In this document: in pieces, positions 7,816-17,194 of the stretch
Numbering within the stretch: position 1 is the first letter of the stretch
Layout of the letters: every line of letters begins with the position of its first letter
Assembly: GCA_903918315.1 (NCBI GenBank)
Contig: CAIXEA010000231.1
Location: 1 to 64,000 of the forward strand
DNA: 64,000 nt
Direction: 5' to 3'
Source: an uncultured Acetobacteraceae bacterium
GTDB taxonomy: Bacteria; Pseudomonadota; Alphaproteobacteria; Acetobacterales; Acetobacteraceae
Translations under genes and position numbers: made by a program
Notes under the pieces: model-generated
Database searches by the model: none
What the model was told of the DNA's origin: nothing
Seen by the model: the letters and a program-made list of their open reading frames with translations, nothing else

Positions 7816-10800
7816 TATGGGTTAACAACAGGCCGCTGGCGCCATCGGAGGCCACATGGAAGCCCGCGGTGTTGAACGAACCCGCCATGGTAAAGACTGA
7901 TTTGGCCGCACCCGACGCCACGGTAACCGTCGTGCTGCCGCTTTTGGTGACCGCGGACAGCGTCGCCCCGCCAAACGCCATGTCGGTCAGGTCGATGCGA
8001 TCCGAGGCGACGAAGCCGCGGAGCGTGTCACCATTCAGCCCTGCCGCGGTGTCGCGGAAGGTGTCGTAGCCGCCGCTGAACCCGGTCAGGCTGTCGATGC
8101 CCGCGCCACCGGTCAGCGTTTGATACTGTCCCCCGGCCAGGATACTATCGGCTCCGGCGCTGCCGAACGCACTTAGGAAGCTGAGGCCGTTGAGTTGCAG
8201 ATGTGCCGCCGCATCCAGTTTCACGGTGGCGATCCCGGTGATGTTGGCACCCATCGCCATGTCACCGCCGCTCGTGATCTCCAGCGTGTTGCTGCCGCCC
8301 GTTGCCTTGATGGCATCGCTGATACTGTCGGACGACACCTTGAACGTGTTGGTTCCGCCCGTGCTGGTGATCGTTTCCCCGACGCCGAGTGTCACCACCG
8401 CGTTGCCCGAACCGAGGTTGATGGTGTCGGTGTTCTGCGCCCCGAAGATGGTGATGCCGGCGGCCGGATTATGGCTGGGGTCCGCCGCGACATTGACCGT
8501 CAGCGCCGTGTTTTCGCGTAGAGTCACGGTTTGCGCCGCGGTCCCGGCACCGTCCTGGGCAGTGACGATCTGGATGTTCTTCAACGTGTCGACCACCGCC
8601 AGATTGAACGTACCGCCGCCCGTTAAGGCGAGTGTGTTCACCCCGGCGCCACCATCGATCACGTCGCCGTTGGTCAGCGTGTTGGTGGCCGCGACGATGG
8701 TGTCGTTGCCGGCGCCGCCGATGATCTGGTCCTGATGGGTTGTCAGCGCATAGGGGTTGCCGGGGGTGATCACCGCCGCCGACACGGTGGCGATCGCGGA
8801 GGCGGTTGCCGTGGCAGTGCCATCGGCATCCTTCAGCACCACCGATAGCGTGTCGCTGCCGGCCGCGGCGTAGCTATGCGCGCCGGCGACCGAGATCGCT
8901 CCGTTCACATCGGTGACCGTGCCAACGCTGGTCGTGCCGTCGCCCCAGGTGATCGTCGCCGTCAGATCGGCCGCCGTGTTGCCGAGATAGCTGTCGGAGA
9001 ACGTCGCGACCGTGCCGGAAAAGGCTTTTCCGGCTGTGGCCGAAAGAGCCAGCGCCGCACCGGCGGTGAAGACATCGGCTTCGGTGACCGTCGCGATGCT
9101 GGCGATCGTCGCGCTGCTGCCATCGGCTGTGCGGGTGATGGTGGTGCTGATCGTGTCTGTGCCCTCCGCCGCGTAAGCGTGGCCGCTACCCCCGTTGACC
9201 GCGAAGCCGCCGTTGCCGCCGGTCACCATGCCGGCGGAGGTCGTGCCGTCGCCCCAGACGATGGTGGCGGTGAAGCTCGCCGCCGTGTCGCCGGCGTTGG
9301 CGGAAGTGAAGGTCGCGATGGGCGCGGTCAGCTGGCTGCCCTCCGCCACGCTGACCGAAGCGCCCGCGCCACTGAAGGGGGAGACGACATGCGCCGTTGC
9401 CGTAGCGGTCGCGCTGGCGGTGCCATCAGCGTCGGCCAGTGTGACCGAGACCGCGTCGGTTCCGGCGGAGGCATAGTTATGTGAACCCGCGACCGAGATC
9501 GCCCCGTTCACATCGGTGATGGTTCCGGCGCTGGTGGTGCCATCGCCCCAGGTGATCGTCGCCGTGAGGTCGCTCGCGGTATTGGCGATGAAGCCGTCGG
9601 TGAAGGTCGCGACCGCGCCCGTGAACGCCTGGCCGGCGGTCGCTGCGAGCGTGGTAGCAGCGCCCGGCGTGAAGACGTCGGCCTCGGTGGCGGTCACTCC
9701 ACCGCTGAGCGTGGTCGTCACGCCATCAGTCGTGTTGGTGACGGCTATGGTGGTGGCGTAGCTGCCCTCGGCCGCATAGACATGGCCGGACGTGCCGGCA
9801 ATGCTGAACGCCCCGTTGCCACCGGGCACGGTTCCGGCGCTGGTCGTGCCATCGCCCCAGTTGATCGTGGCGCTGAGTTGGCTGACGGTGTCGGTGAGAT
9901 TGCTGTCGGTGAAGGTCGCGACCGGGCCGCTCGGGGCCGAACCCTCAGCAGCGGAGATCGTGGCGCCGGTGCCGCCATAAACGCGCGGTGCAGCCGCCAC
10001 CGGAACGTTGGAGACAGTGATGTTGCTGCCGGGATAGATGCCGAACCCGAAGCCCGGCGGGGTCGCCAGAATACCATCGCCCGCGATATGGAACGTCGCC
10101 CCCGCATAATTACCCGCCATCGCCAGGGTGATCGGCCCCGTCATCCCCCAGCCCGACCCGTTGATGGTCAGCACGCCGTTGGCCCAGGTCGCACTGGTCG
10201 CGGTGATGCCCGCCAGGTCGATCACGTTCCCGCTGTTGAAGCCCTGGATGACGCTCTTGAAGCTGCTCGCGGCGCCCAGATCCAGTCGCAGGGTCGCGTT
10301 GGATGTATCGGTGAATACAGCGCTCTCGGTGCTGGCGCTGGAACCGCTGAATTCCGCGATGCCGCCGCTGGCAAGCGTGATCGAGCCCGTCCCGGTCACC
10401 GCGCTGGTGATCAGCACCCGGTCGCCGCCGGACACATTGATCGAGCCGTTGGCGATCAGGGTCGACGGATCGATGGTGAGCAGCCCGCCGGCGCCGGAGG
10501 CGTTGATCGTGCCGTTGAGGGTGTCGGTCCAGCCGCCCAGCTGCGTCGTGCCGGCGGTGTGGTTGATCACCGTTTGCGCCCCGAGGATCAGCTCATTGGT
10601 GCCGCCAGTGACCAGCGGGCCGGCTTCGATCGTCTCCCCGGTACCGGAGAGATTGATCGTCCCGCTCTGCAGGGATTGCGAATAAAGCAACCGCAACTGG
10701 TTGAGCGAGCCGGTCATGTTGATCGTGCCGGTGCCATTCAGGCCCACCGCCGTCGGCCCGGTATAGGCGCCGATGATCGCCAGGTAGGTGTTGTAGCCGC

Positions 10801-11719
10801 CGAGATCGATGATGCCGTTGTTGGTGAAGCCGGTCACTTGCGTGGCGACGCCGCCATTGTCCACGATCAGGCCGTTATTGGTGAAGGTGTTGTAAGCACT
10901 GATACCAATGCCGCCGCCGAGCGTCTGCAAGGTTCCGTTGTTGGTGAAGTCAGTGGCCTGCAGGCTGAACCCGGCACCGCCATTGGTGGTGGAGATCAGA
11001 CCATTGTTGAGCAGCGTGCCGACGACGATGTCCGCGCCCGCATTCCACTGGCTGGTCTGGATCGTACCGTTGTTGGTCAGACTGGTGCCGACATCGATCG
11101 CCCAGGCGCTGACCAGGGCGTTGCCGTTGACCATGGTCAGCACCGTATTGCTGCCCAGGGTCAGCGCGCCGAAATCGATCGCCGTGCCGCCACCGCCCGT
11201 CCCCGCATTGCCATCGGTGACCACGACGTTATCGAGCGTCTGGGTGCCGAGGAAATTGATCGATGTCGCGCTGCCACTCAGGTCGAGCGTGCCGGGGCCC
11301 GTCCCGCCCGCGCCGGTCAATGTCAGGCCGTTGGCGATGTTCAGGCTGGCACCGGCCGCCGTCAGGCTCAATGGTCCCTGATAGGTATCGCCGAACAAGG
11401 TGCCGCCGTTCCAGGCGAAGCTGCCGCCGGTCGCGCTGAGCGTCCCGCCAGAGACGCTGCCACCGGCGTTCAGGTCGAACTGGCCCGCGGTCATGGTCAA
11501 CCCGCCTGCCAGAGTCAGGCTACCGGTATCGACAACCGTCGCGCCGGCGGCGTTCACGGTCAGCGACCGTGCTGCGTCCGCGCCGGAGATCGCAACGGTG
11601 TAAACCCCGGCGGCGTCGATGGTGACGCTATCGGCTGCCGCGGGGGCAACCCCGGTGTCCCAATTGACTGCACCGGACCAGTCGCCCGTGGTGCCGCTTT
11701 TCCAGTGGATCGCCGTCAT
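7811..11719 (-). CDS. Large RTX-like secreted repeat protein
   Basis: A 1302-residue, Gly/Ala/Thr/Asn-rich, cysteine-poor protein predicted to be secreted or surface-bound. It lacks a signal peptide; the N-terminus (HWKSGTTGDWSGAVNW) leads into about 550 residues of beta-strand repeats rich in NNG and TNNG. Four PKD-like units of about 85 residues follow, each with W-G-D-G-T-T-S, arranged A-B-A-B. The C-terminal part has calcium-binding nonapeptide-like motifs (GGAGNDTI, GGAGIDSLTG) and ends in ASDGASGLLLTHS, as expected for type I secretion. No T1SS genes are nearby. A CGGAG ribosome site precedes the ATG. It could be an adhesin or biofilm-matrix protein. Confidence 0.82.
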   Translation of the reverse strand: MTAIHWKSGTTGDWSGAVNWDTGVAPAAADSVTIDAAGVYTVAISGADAARSLTVNAAGATVVDTGSLTLAGGLTMTAGQFDLNAGGSVSGGTLSATGGSFAWNGGTLFGDTYQGPLSLTAAGASLNIANGLTLTGAGGTGPGTLDLSGSATSINFLGTQTLDNVVVTDGNAGTGGGGTAIDFGALTLGSNTVLTMVNGNALVSAWAIDVGTSLTNNGTIQTSQWNAGADIVVGTLLNNGLISTTNGGAGFSLQATDFTNNGTLQTLGGGIGISAYNTFTNNGLIVDNGGVATQVTGFTNNGIIDLGGYNTYLAIIGAYTGPTAVGLNGTGTINMTGSLNQLRLLYSQSLQSGTINLSGTGETIEAGPLVTGGTNELILGAQTVINHTAGTTQLGGWTDTLNGTINASGAGGLLTIDPSTLIANGSINVSGGDRVLITSAVTGTGSITLASGGIAEFSGSSASTESAVFTDTSNATLRLDLGAASSFKSVIQGFNSGNVIDLAGITATSATWANGVLTINGSGWGMTGPITLAMAGNYAGATFHIAGDGILATPPGFGFGIYPGSNITVSNVPVAAAPRVYGGTGATISAAEGSAPSGPVATFTDSNLTDTVSQLSATINWGDGTTSAGTVPGGNGAFSIAGTSGHVYAAEGSYATTIAVTNTTDGVTTTLSGGVTATEADVFTPGAATTLAATAGQAFTGAVATFTDGFIANTASDLTATITWGDGTTSAGTITDVNGAISVAGSHNYASAGTDAVSVTLADADGTASATATATAHVVSPFSGAGASVSVAEGSQLTAPIATFTSANAGDTAASFTATIVWGDGTTSAGMVTGGNGGFAVNGGSGHAYAAEGTDTISTTITRTADGSSATIASIATVTEADVFTAGAALALSATAGKAFSGTVATFSDSYLGNTAADLTATITWGDGTTSVGTVTDVNGAISVAGAHSYAAAGSDTLSVVLKDADGTATATASAIATVSAAVITPGNPYALTTHQDQIIGGAGNDTIVAATNTLTNGDVIDGGAGVNTLALTGGGTFNLAVVDTLKNIQIVTAQDGAGTAAQTVTLRENTALTVNVAADPSHNPAAGITIFGAQNTDTINLGSGNAVVTLGVGETITSTGGTNTFKVSSDSISDAIKATGGSNTLEITSGGDMAMGANITGIATVKLDAAAHLQLNGLSFLSAFGSAGADSILAGGQYQTLTGGAGIDSLTGFSGGYDTFRDTAAGLNGDTLRGFVASDRIDLTDMAFGGATLSAVTKSGSTTVTVASGAAKSVFTMAGSFNTAGFHVASDGASGLLLTHS

Positions 11720-11845
11720 TGCCGTGCTCCGTTGAGACTTGTATCAACGTCGCTATGCACCACCGAAACTGAATTGAACCTGAACAGAGTCCGGAAGAAC
11801 CGAAAAAATTCCCTCTATCAATTTTTGTTGACGGGGTTCCCGGCC

Positions 11846-12178
11846 ATGAGACTGCGAAAGTCCCTCCTGTTCGCCTGTTTGGTCATGGTAAGCCTGGGTT
11901 CGGCCACGGTGACTCGCGCCGATCCCTCCCCGGTTTCGTCCGACCGCGCGCGTGCCGCATTGGAGGCCGGTTTGATCCTGCCGTTGGAAACGCTGTTTCG
12001 CTCGGTCGAACGCCACTATGTCGGGCGTATCATCGAAGCGGAGTTGCATGAATCCGCCGGGGTCTGGAGCTACGAATTCGAATTGCTGCCCATGAATGGC
12101 GCGATTTACGAACTGGAACTCGATGCCAGGACCGGCGCTGTACTGCGCAGCAAAGGGCCGGTGCAGGTGAAGCGCTGA
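11846..12178 (+). CDS. PepSY domain protein, periplasmic
   Basis: A 110-residue protein with an N-terminal signal peptide (MRLRKSLLFACLVMVSLGSATVTRA, cleavage likely after TRA) and one PepSY domain. The domain shows LPLETLFRSVE, GRIIEAEL, WSYEFELL and Y-E-L-E-L-D-A-R-T-G. PepSY proteins sit outside the inner membrane and are thought to modulate proteases or sensor kinases. The stop overlaps the response regulator start as TGATG, so it is the first gene of a three-gene operon and may tune the kinase sensor domain. It is divergent from the RTX gene, 126 bases away. Confidence 0.85.
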   Translation: MRLRKSLLFACLVMVSLGSATVTRADPSPVSSDRARAALEAGLILPLETLFRSVERHYVGRIIEAELHESAGVWSYEFELLPMNGAIYELELDARTGAVLRSKGPVQVKR

Positions 12179-12837
12179 TGCGCATTCTGGTCATTGAGGA
12201 TACGATCGCGCTCGCGAAACAACTCCGCGACACCCTGACCGCGGCCGGGCATGCGGTCGATGTTGCCTTGGATGGGGAACAGGGCCTGCATCTGGGTGAG
12301 ACCGAGCCTTATGATGCCGCGATCCTGGACCTGGGCCTGCCGCGCATCGACGGGATGACGGTGCTGCGCCGCTGGCGGGAGGCTGCGCGGACGATGCCGG
12401 TGCTGATCCTGACGGCGCGAGGCAGTTGGGCGGAAAAGGTGGATGGGCTGAACGCCGGGGCGGACGACTACCTCGCCAAACCGTTCGAGATGGCGGAGCT
12501 GGTGGCCCGGCTACAAGCCTTGATCCGCCGGGCACACGGGCACGCGAAACCGCAGATCGTCTGTGGCCCGTTGCGCATCGACGTGGCCGAACAGTCCGTC
12601 TTCGTCCATGCCACTCCGGTGCGGCTGACGGCGTTGGAGTTCGAGCTGCTATCGGTTCTGGCCCACCATCTTGGTCAACCCGTCTCCAAAACGCATTTGA
12701 CCGAACATTTGTATCATCAGGATTTCGACCGTGATTCCAACACGCTGGAGGTCATCGTCTCTCGCCTGCGGCGTAAGCTCGGGGATGGGCTGATCGAAAC
12801 TCTGCGCGGTCAGGGCTATCGGCTGGCCCCCCCTTGA
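12178..12837 (+). CDS. OmpR/PhoP-family response regulator
   Basis: A 219-residue two-domain regulator. The receiver has the acidic pair in VIEDT, the phospho-acceptor Asp51 (ILDLGLPRIDG), the switch Thr in LILTARG, and Lys101 in the Y-L-A-K-P-F motif. The C-terminal winged-helix domain (about residues 125-219) includes LTALEFELL and SRLRRKLG followed by T-L-R-G-Q-G-Y-R-L. It would bind promoter DNA after phosphorylation by the adjacent kinase. It overlaps both neighbours by a few bases. The signal may be cations or membrane stress, by analogy to PhoPQ. Confidence 0.94.
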   Translation: MRILVIEDTIALAKQLRDTLTAAGHAVDVALDGEQGLHLGETEPYDAAILDLGLPRIDGMTVLRRWREAARTMPVLILTARGSWAEKVDGLNAGADDYLAKPFEMAELVARLQALIRRAHGHAKPQIVCGPLRIDVAEQSVFVHATPVRLTALEFELLSVLAHHLGQPVSKTHLTEHLYHQDFDRDSNTLEVIVSRLRRKLGDGLIETLRGQGYRLAPP

Positions 12838-14222
12838 TCAGCGACCGGATCACCTTGCCGCAGTCGTCGTTGACACTGCGCCTTGGCCTGCTGACCAGCG
12901 CCTGGGTGGCGGCGGGGCTTGCCCTTGTCTGGCTTTGGACCGTGGCGATTGTGGCGGACGGGATGGAACGGGTGTTCGATGCCCGTCTGTCCAGCTTGCT
13001 CGACGGGCTGGTCGTGGCGACCGCGCTGAAGGGCGACCAGCCCTATCTGATCCGCCCGGTGTCCGAGCCGCGCTTCGATCAACCGCTGTCCGGGGTTTAT
13101 TATCAGATTGAGGGGCCGGACAAATCGCTCACGATGTCACGTTCGCTCTGGGATCAGCGCCTGCCGGAGGGCGCGTTTGGGCATGACACGGTGTTGTCGT
13201 TCGACATGCCGGGCCCGCGTGGGCAGCAATTGCGGGTGATGGAGCGTGACATCCGCTTTCCCGGCAATCCCGGCCTGGTGCATGTGCTTGTCGCGGTTGC
13301 GCGCGATGAAACCCTCGCTGCGATCGCCCATACGAAACAGATGCTGGGGGCGGGGTTCGCATTGCTCGGCGCCGGGTTGGCCGGGGCGGTCGTGCTTCAG
13401 GTTTCCATCGGCCTGCGGGGGCTGCGGCGCCTGCACGGCGCGATCGCGGACCTACGCGCGGGATTGCGCTTCGGCGTCGACATTCCGGTTCCCACTGAGG
13501 TGCAGCCCCTGGTCGCTGAAATCGATGCCCTCGTTCGCCAAAACCGGGAGACGGTGGAACGCGCGCGCGGCCATGTCGGCAACCTCGCCCATGCGCTTCG
13601 TACCCGGCTATCGGTGATGCGCAACGCCATGACCAGCGGCGATCGCGATTTGGCCGAACAGGAACTGGCGGCGGCCGAGCGCCTGGTCCAACACCATCTG
13701 GCGAGGGCCCGGGCTGGGTCTCTGGCAGGCACCGCCGCTTCGGATGTGACGGTGGTAGGCCTGGCCGGGGAGTTGCGTCATGCTCTGGGGTTGTTGTTCG
13801 CGGAAAGACAAATCGAGATCGATATCCAGGGTGATGTCGCGTTGCGGGCCCGCTGCGATCGCGCCGATCTGGCGGAGATGTTGGGGAATTTGATGGAGAA
13901 TGCGTGCAAATGGGCGCGCAGCCGGATCACCGTCGGGATCGTACGGCTCGGACCTTCCGTCGTTATGACGGTCTCGGACGACGGCAGCGGATTGGCAGCC
14001 GCGGACCTCGCGATCGTGCGCGGCCGTGGCGTCCGGCTCGACGAGACGGTGCCCGGAACCGGCCTGGGCCTGGCGATCACGGCCGAGCTTGTCGCGCTGT
14101 ATGGTGGTCGGCTGGAGTTCGAGGGGCAGGGACCTGCCGGCGGATTGGTCGCGCATCTGGTCCTGCCGGCCGCGGCGGCGCGGAGCGGCCCGGATGGCAG
14201 CCCCGCCCAGAACCCCGTATGA
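12834..14222 (+). CDS. Sensor histidine kinase (PhoQ-like)
   Basis: A membrane kinase of up to 462 residues. There is no ATG before the first membrane helix (about residues 15-40), so the TTG at 12834, which overlaps the regulator stop, is the preferred start; TTGs slightly downstream are possible. A periplasmic sensor of about 120 residues precedes the second helix (about 171-195), then a HAMP-like linker. The phospho-acceptor is near His253 in HALRTRLSVM, with Arg where many kinases have Pro. ATPase boxes are NLMENACKWA, VSDDGSGL and GTGLGLAI. Partners are the PepSY protein and regulator upstream. Confidence 0.9.
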   Translation: MISDRITLPQSSLTLRLGLLTSAWVAAGLALVWLWTVAIVADGMERVFDARLSSLLDGLVVATALKGDQPYLIRPVSEPRFDQPLSGVYYQIEGPDKSLTMSRSLWDQRLPEGAFGHDTVLSFDMPGPRGQQLRVMERDIRFPGNPGLVHVLVAVARDETLAAIAHTKQMLGAGFALLGAGLAGAVVLQVSIGLRGLRRLHGAIADLRAGLRFGVDIPVPTEVQPLVAEIDALVRQNRETVERARGHVGNLAHALRTRLSVMRNAMTSGDRDLAEQELAAAERLVQHHLARARAGSLAGTAASDVTVVGLAGELRHALGLLFAERQIEIDIQGDVALRARCDRADLAEMLGNLMENACKWARSRITVGIVRLGPSVVMTVSDDGSGLAAADLAIVRGRGVRLDETVPGTGLGLAITAELVALYGGRLEFEGQGPAGGLVAHLVLPAAAARSGPDGSPAQNPV

Positions 14223-14250
14223 TCGGGGTCCCCAAACACCAGGAGCCTCC

Positions 14251-15435
14251 ATGCCGGGACCCTTGCACGGCTATCGTATCGTTGATCTGACATCGATGAT
14301 CTCCGGCCCGCTGGCCACGATGATTCTGGCGGATCAGGGCGCCGACGTGATCAAGGTGGAAAACCCTGATGGCGGCGACCACACCCGCGCGGCGAACAAC
14401 CGCCGTAATGGGTTCTCGGCTTCTTTCCTCAACAACAACCGCAACAAGCGGTCACTGGCGCTGGATCTGAAACAGCCGGCGGCGAAAGAGGCGTTGGTGC
14501 GGCTGGTGGCCACGGCCGATGTCTTCGTTCAGAACTTCCGGCCCGGCGTCGCGGATCGCATGGGGTTGGGGGAGGATGCGCTGCGGGCGGTGAAGCCCGA
14601 TCTGATTTACGTGTCGATCAGCGGATTTGGGGAAGTGGGCCCGTTCGCGGGCAAGCCGGTCTATGACCCTTTGGTGCAGGCGATGTCGGGGCTCGCCACC
14701 ATACAGGCGGGTTCGGATCAGGAGCGGCCCAGGCTGGTGCGGACAATCGTGCCGGACAAATTGACAGCGATCTCGGCGGCACAGGCGATCACGGCTGCCT
14801 TGCTGGCGCGGGAGCGAACTGGCCAGGGACAGCATGTCCGACTATCGATGCTGGAAGCGGTGATCGCCTTTCTGTTCGCCTCGGACATGGGTAGCCAGAC
14901 GTTCGTCGGGGATGAATTCCCCCAACAGGACGCCGCGAGCTTCATCGATCTGATTTATGAAACCGCGACCACCTACATCAGTGCTGCGGTGCAGTCGAAC
15001 AAGGAATGGCTGGCTTTGACCCGGGCGCTGGAACGGCCTGACTGGCTGGACGATCCACGCTTCAAAACCCCCGCTTTGCGGCAGCGCCATATCAATGATC
15101 GCTTGACTATGACGCAGGCGGTGCTGCGCACGCGCCCGGCAGCCGAATGGCTGGAGCGTTTGACGCAGGAAGGGGTGCCCTGCGCGCCGGTTCTGACCCG
15201 CGGAGAAATGTTGGTGGACCCGCAAGTCGAGGCGCTCGGCATCGTCGTTGAGACGCAGCACAGCCAGGCGGGCCGTATTCGCGGAGCCCGCGCAGCGGCG
15301 CGGTTTTCCGCCACACCAACAGCGATCCGGCGCGGAGGCCCGGCGTTGGGCGAGCACACGCATTCCATCCTGGAAGAACTCGGGTACAGCCAAACCGATA
15401 TCGCCACTTTCGCGACGGCTGGCGCCATGGACTGA
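14251..15435 (+). CDS. CaiB/BaiF class III CoA-transferase, second copy
   Basis: A 394-residue family III CoA-transferase. It opens with GYRIVDLTSMISGPLATMILADQGADV, followed by NRNKRSLALDLK and FRPGVADRMG. The conserved Asp lies in IVPDKLTAISAAQA, aligning with the catalytic position, before R-E-R-T-G-Q-G-Q-H-V. The start at 14251 has AGGAG ten bases upstream. It is not closely similar to the copy at 6658 and probably has a different substrate. It stands alone, between the kinase gene and a convergent glycosyltransferase. Confidence 0.9.
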   Translation: MPGPLHGYRIVDLTSMISGPLATMILADQGADVIKVENPDGGDHTRAANNRRNGFSASFLNNNRNKRSLALDLKQPAAKEALVRLVATADVFVQNFRPGVADRMGLGEDALRAVKPDLIYVSISGFGEVGPFAGKPVYDPLVQAMSGLATIQAGSDQERPRLVRTIVPDKLTAISAAQAITAALLARERTGQGQHVRLSMLEAVIAFLFASDMGSQTFVGDEFPQQDAASFIDLIYETATTYISAAVQSNKEWLALTRALERPDWLDDPRFKTPALRQRHINDRLTMTQAVLRTRPAAEWLERLTQEGVPCAPVLTRGEMLVDPQVEALGIVVETQHSQAGRIRGARAAARFSATPTAIRRGGPALGEHTHSILEELGYSQTDIATFATAGAMD

Positions 15436-15445
15436 CCGCTGGGCC

Positions 15446-16657
15446 TCAGGTTTGCCTCAGTTTGATCGTCCCCAGGCCGCCTTCATGGCAAAATTGCGAC
15501 ACGGCTAATACAAAACAACCCAAAGCCGTGATGGGTGGCAATAACAGGTTGGAACCCTCTCCAAGATTGCCGGAGAGCATGGGTAGAAGAAACAGCACCG
15601 CGATCGCTGATCGATGCCAGGGCGGCATGTCAGCGGTCTGCCCGGCCCGCAGGAGCCAGGCGATCGCAATTCCGTCGAGCATAAGGTCATAAAACATCAC
15701 AATGGGCACCGCGACCGCGGTTCCTGCGATCAGCACCGCGGCTCGGACCGGCAGACTGGCACCATGCCGCCACACGTAGGCAACAATGCCAGCGACGATC
15801 AACGAGGCGGCTGCTTGAACGGAGAAAGCCAGCATTGGATCGCCGCCTAAAGTCATGATGGCGCCAAAGGGGGTCGTCAAACCGGCCATATCGATCATAT
15901 GCGATGCATAAACCGGCTGGGATTGCGCGGCGGCGTTCAAGAAAGCCTGCCACGTGCTGCATCCAAAGAGCACCAGTGACGCGGCCACGAGCCCAAGAAC
16001 GCTGGTCGCCGCACCCCAAATCGCGCGCCAATGCGAGCCGGCGATCAGTGCGACCGGGATCAGCAACCCGAAGTGGGGCTTGTAACAAAGGGCCCCAAAC
16101 AGAGCCCCGGCCAGAAATGGCGACCGATCGAGGAGCAAGGTCGCACCAGCCATCAGGCCAGCGGTCAGAAAAGCGTTCTGGCCCGTACCCATCGTCCAGA
16201 AGACAGCCGGAAATGCCATGAGGCCGAGTATTCCCGCCCGGGGCAGGATGGTTTTGGCTGCGATCAGGCACGGCACCAAAGTGATGACCTGAAACGCGTA
16301 AAAGGCCACGAGATAGGGAAACGCCCCCAATAGTCCGCACAGCAGGAGGAAGGTTGGGGGATAATAGAAGAAGTTATAGGCGATGCCCGGTTGGGTGGCG
16401 TGTTCTTCCGCGACCCGGTGTGCGACCTGATCATAGGCGCTGGCTGCGTGTCCGGCATCAACCAGAGTGCCCGCCGCATAAAAACTCACGAAATCGGTCG
16501 AGGTCGGGCCAGCCAGTGGGACGATTAAACCATGCGCCCCGGCTGCGAAGAACAGGAACATCGCGCACTCGAATGTGAACAAGCTGCGTGTAAAAATTGC
16601 GACACGTGTCACGGTCCACCAGGTTCCGTCCCGAATTTGCGCTTTTAAGTCAATCAT
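15446..16657 (-). CDS. GT87/DUF2029-type membrane glycosyltransferase
   Basis: A 403-residue polytopic membrane protein with about ten hydrophobic segments. The first external loop has S-T-D-F-V-S-F-Y-A-A-G and the next YNFFYYPPTFLLL, then CYKPHFGLLIP, a pattern typical of the mannosyltransferase-like GT87 (DUF2029) family, which use polyprenyl-phosphate sugars. The sugar and acceptor are unknown. It lies immediately upstream of, and divergent from, the Flp pilin genes, so pilin or surface polysaccharide glycosylation is possible. It ends ten bases from the convergent CoA-transferase. Confidence 0.8.
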   Translation of the reverse strand: MIDLKAQIRDGTWWTVTRVAIFTRSLFTFECAMFLFFAAGAHGLIVPLAGPTSTDFVSFYAAGTLVDAGHAASAYDQVAHRVAEEHATQPGIAYNFFYYPPTFLLLCGLLGAFPYLVAFYAFQVITLVPCLIAAKTILPRAGILGLMAFPAVFWTMGTGQNAFLTAGLMAGATLLLDRSPFLAGALFGALCYKPHFGLLIPVALIAGSHWRAIWGAATSVLGLVAASLVLFGCSTWQAFLNAAAQSQPVYASHMIDMAGLTTPFGAIMTLGGDPMLAFSVQAAASLIVAGIVAYVWRHGASLPVRAAVLIAGTAVAVPIVMFYDLMLDGIAIAWLLRAGQTADMPPWHRSAIAVLFLLPMLSGNLGEGSNLLLPPITALGCFVLAVSQFCHEGGLGTIKLRQT

Positions 16658-16730
16658 TCATCCGTGTTCCTTCTTCTCTGGATGGTATTTCAGGTTATGA
16701 GGGTGTAGCGTCTCACATTTCCGTGAGGGT

Positions 16731-16759
16731 GCTTGTTTCCGAGATACCACTCGTATACC
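16731..16759 (+). promoter_or_regulatory. Possible sigma-70 promoter ahead of the pilus locus
   Basis: TTGTTT at 16731-16736 and TATACC at 16754-16759 are separated by 17 bases in the divergent region upstream of the first Flp pilin. Both hexamers match the consensus only partly. It is the best candidate seen in the 222-base gap 16658-16879. Confidence 0.3.
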
Positions 16760-16879
16760 TGTCGACCATGAGTTCGAGTGAGCATGAATAATTCTCATGC
16801 TGGCTCGAAAAAGAGACAGATCGCGAGGTTTTCGTTCGTGGCATTTGACCGACTGGGTCGTACCGGACAAAGCCGCTCG

Positions 16880-17059
16880 ATGGCGTCGTATTCTGAGAGT
16901 TTCATGGCGCTCATTCATGATGTGCGCGCTATGACAGCCACAGAATACGGTTTCGTCGCAGCGCTTCTGGCTGGTGTGGTTTTCGTTGGTTTCAGGTTTC
17001 TGGGGACGTCGCTTTCGAACGAGTTTACGAGTATCGGCAATATCGGAATTGGCCTCTAG
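16880..17059 (+). CDS. Flp/TadA-type IVb pilin paralogue
   Basis: A 59-residue Flp-type prepilin. It matches the next pilin at the N-terminal leader, the processing region R-A-M-T-A-T-E-Y-G-F, the hydrophobic helix VAALLAGVVFVGFRFLG and the tail S-L-S-N-E-F-T-S-I-G-N. The start at 16880 was chosen because both proteins then have exactly 24 residues up to the E-Y-G; longer starts at 16778 (GTG) and 16784 (ATG) are open. No strong ribosome site is visible. It may be a minor pilin assembled with the major Flp subunit. Confidence 0.75.
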   Translation: MASYSESFMALIHDVRAMTATEYGFVAALLAGVVFVGFRFLGTSLSNEFTSIGNIGIGL

Positions 17060-17194
17060 GTCATTTTCGCTGTCGGTGGGGACATCGATCTGACGGTGAC
17101 GCAATTGGATCGGTGCGTTAGGACGCCGTCAAACAAACTGTCGTTAGCCGGGACAGGCTTTCGATTTGTTCAACTGACCAAAGGGGACATCATC

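Noticed and set aside
9782-11845. Very long open frame opposite the RTX gene, joined to the PepSY gene frame
   Set aside because: It is antisense to a repetitive, GC-rich gene and has low-complexity Arg/Gly/Ala composition; only the last 110 residues, from the ATG at 11846, resemble a known protein.
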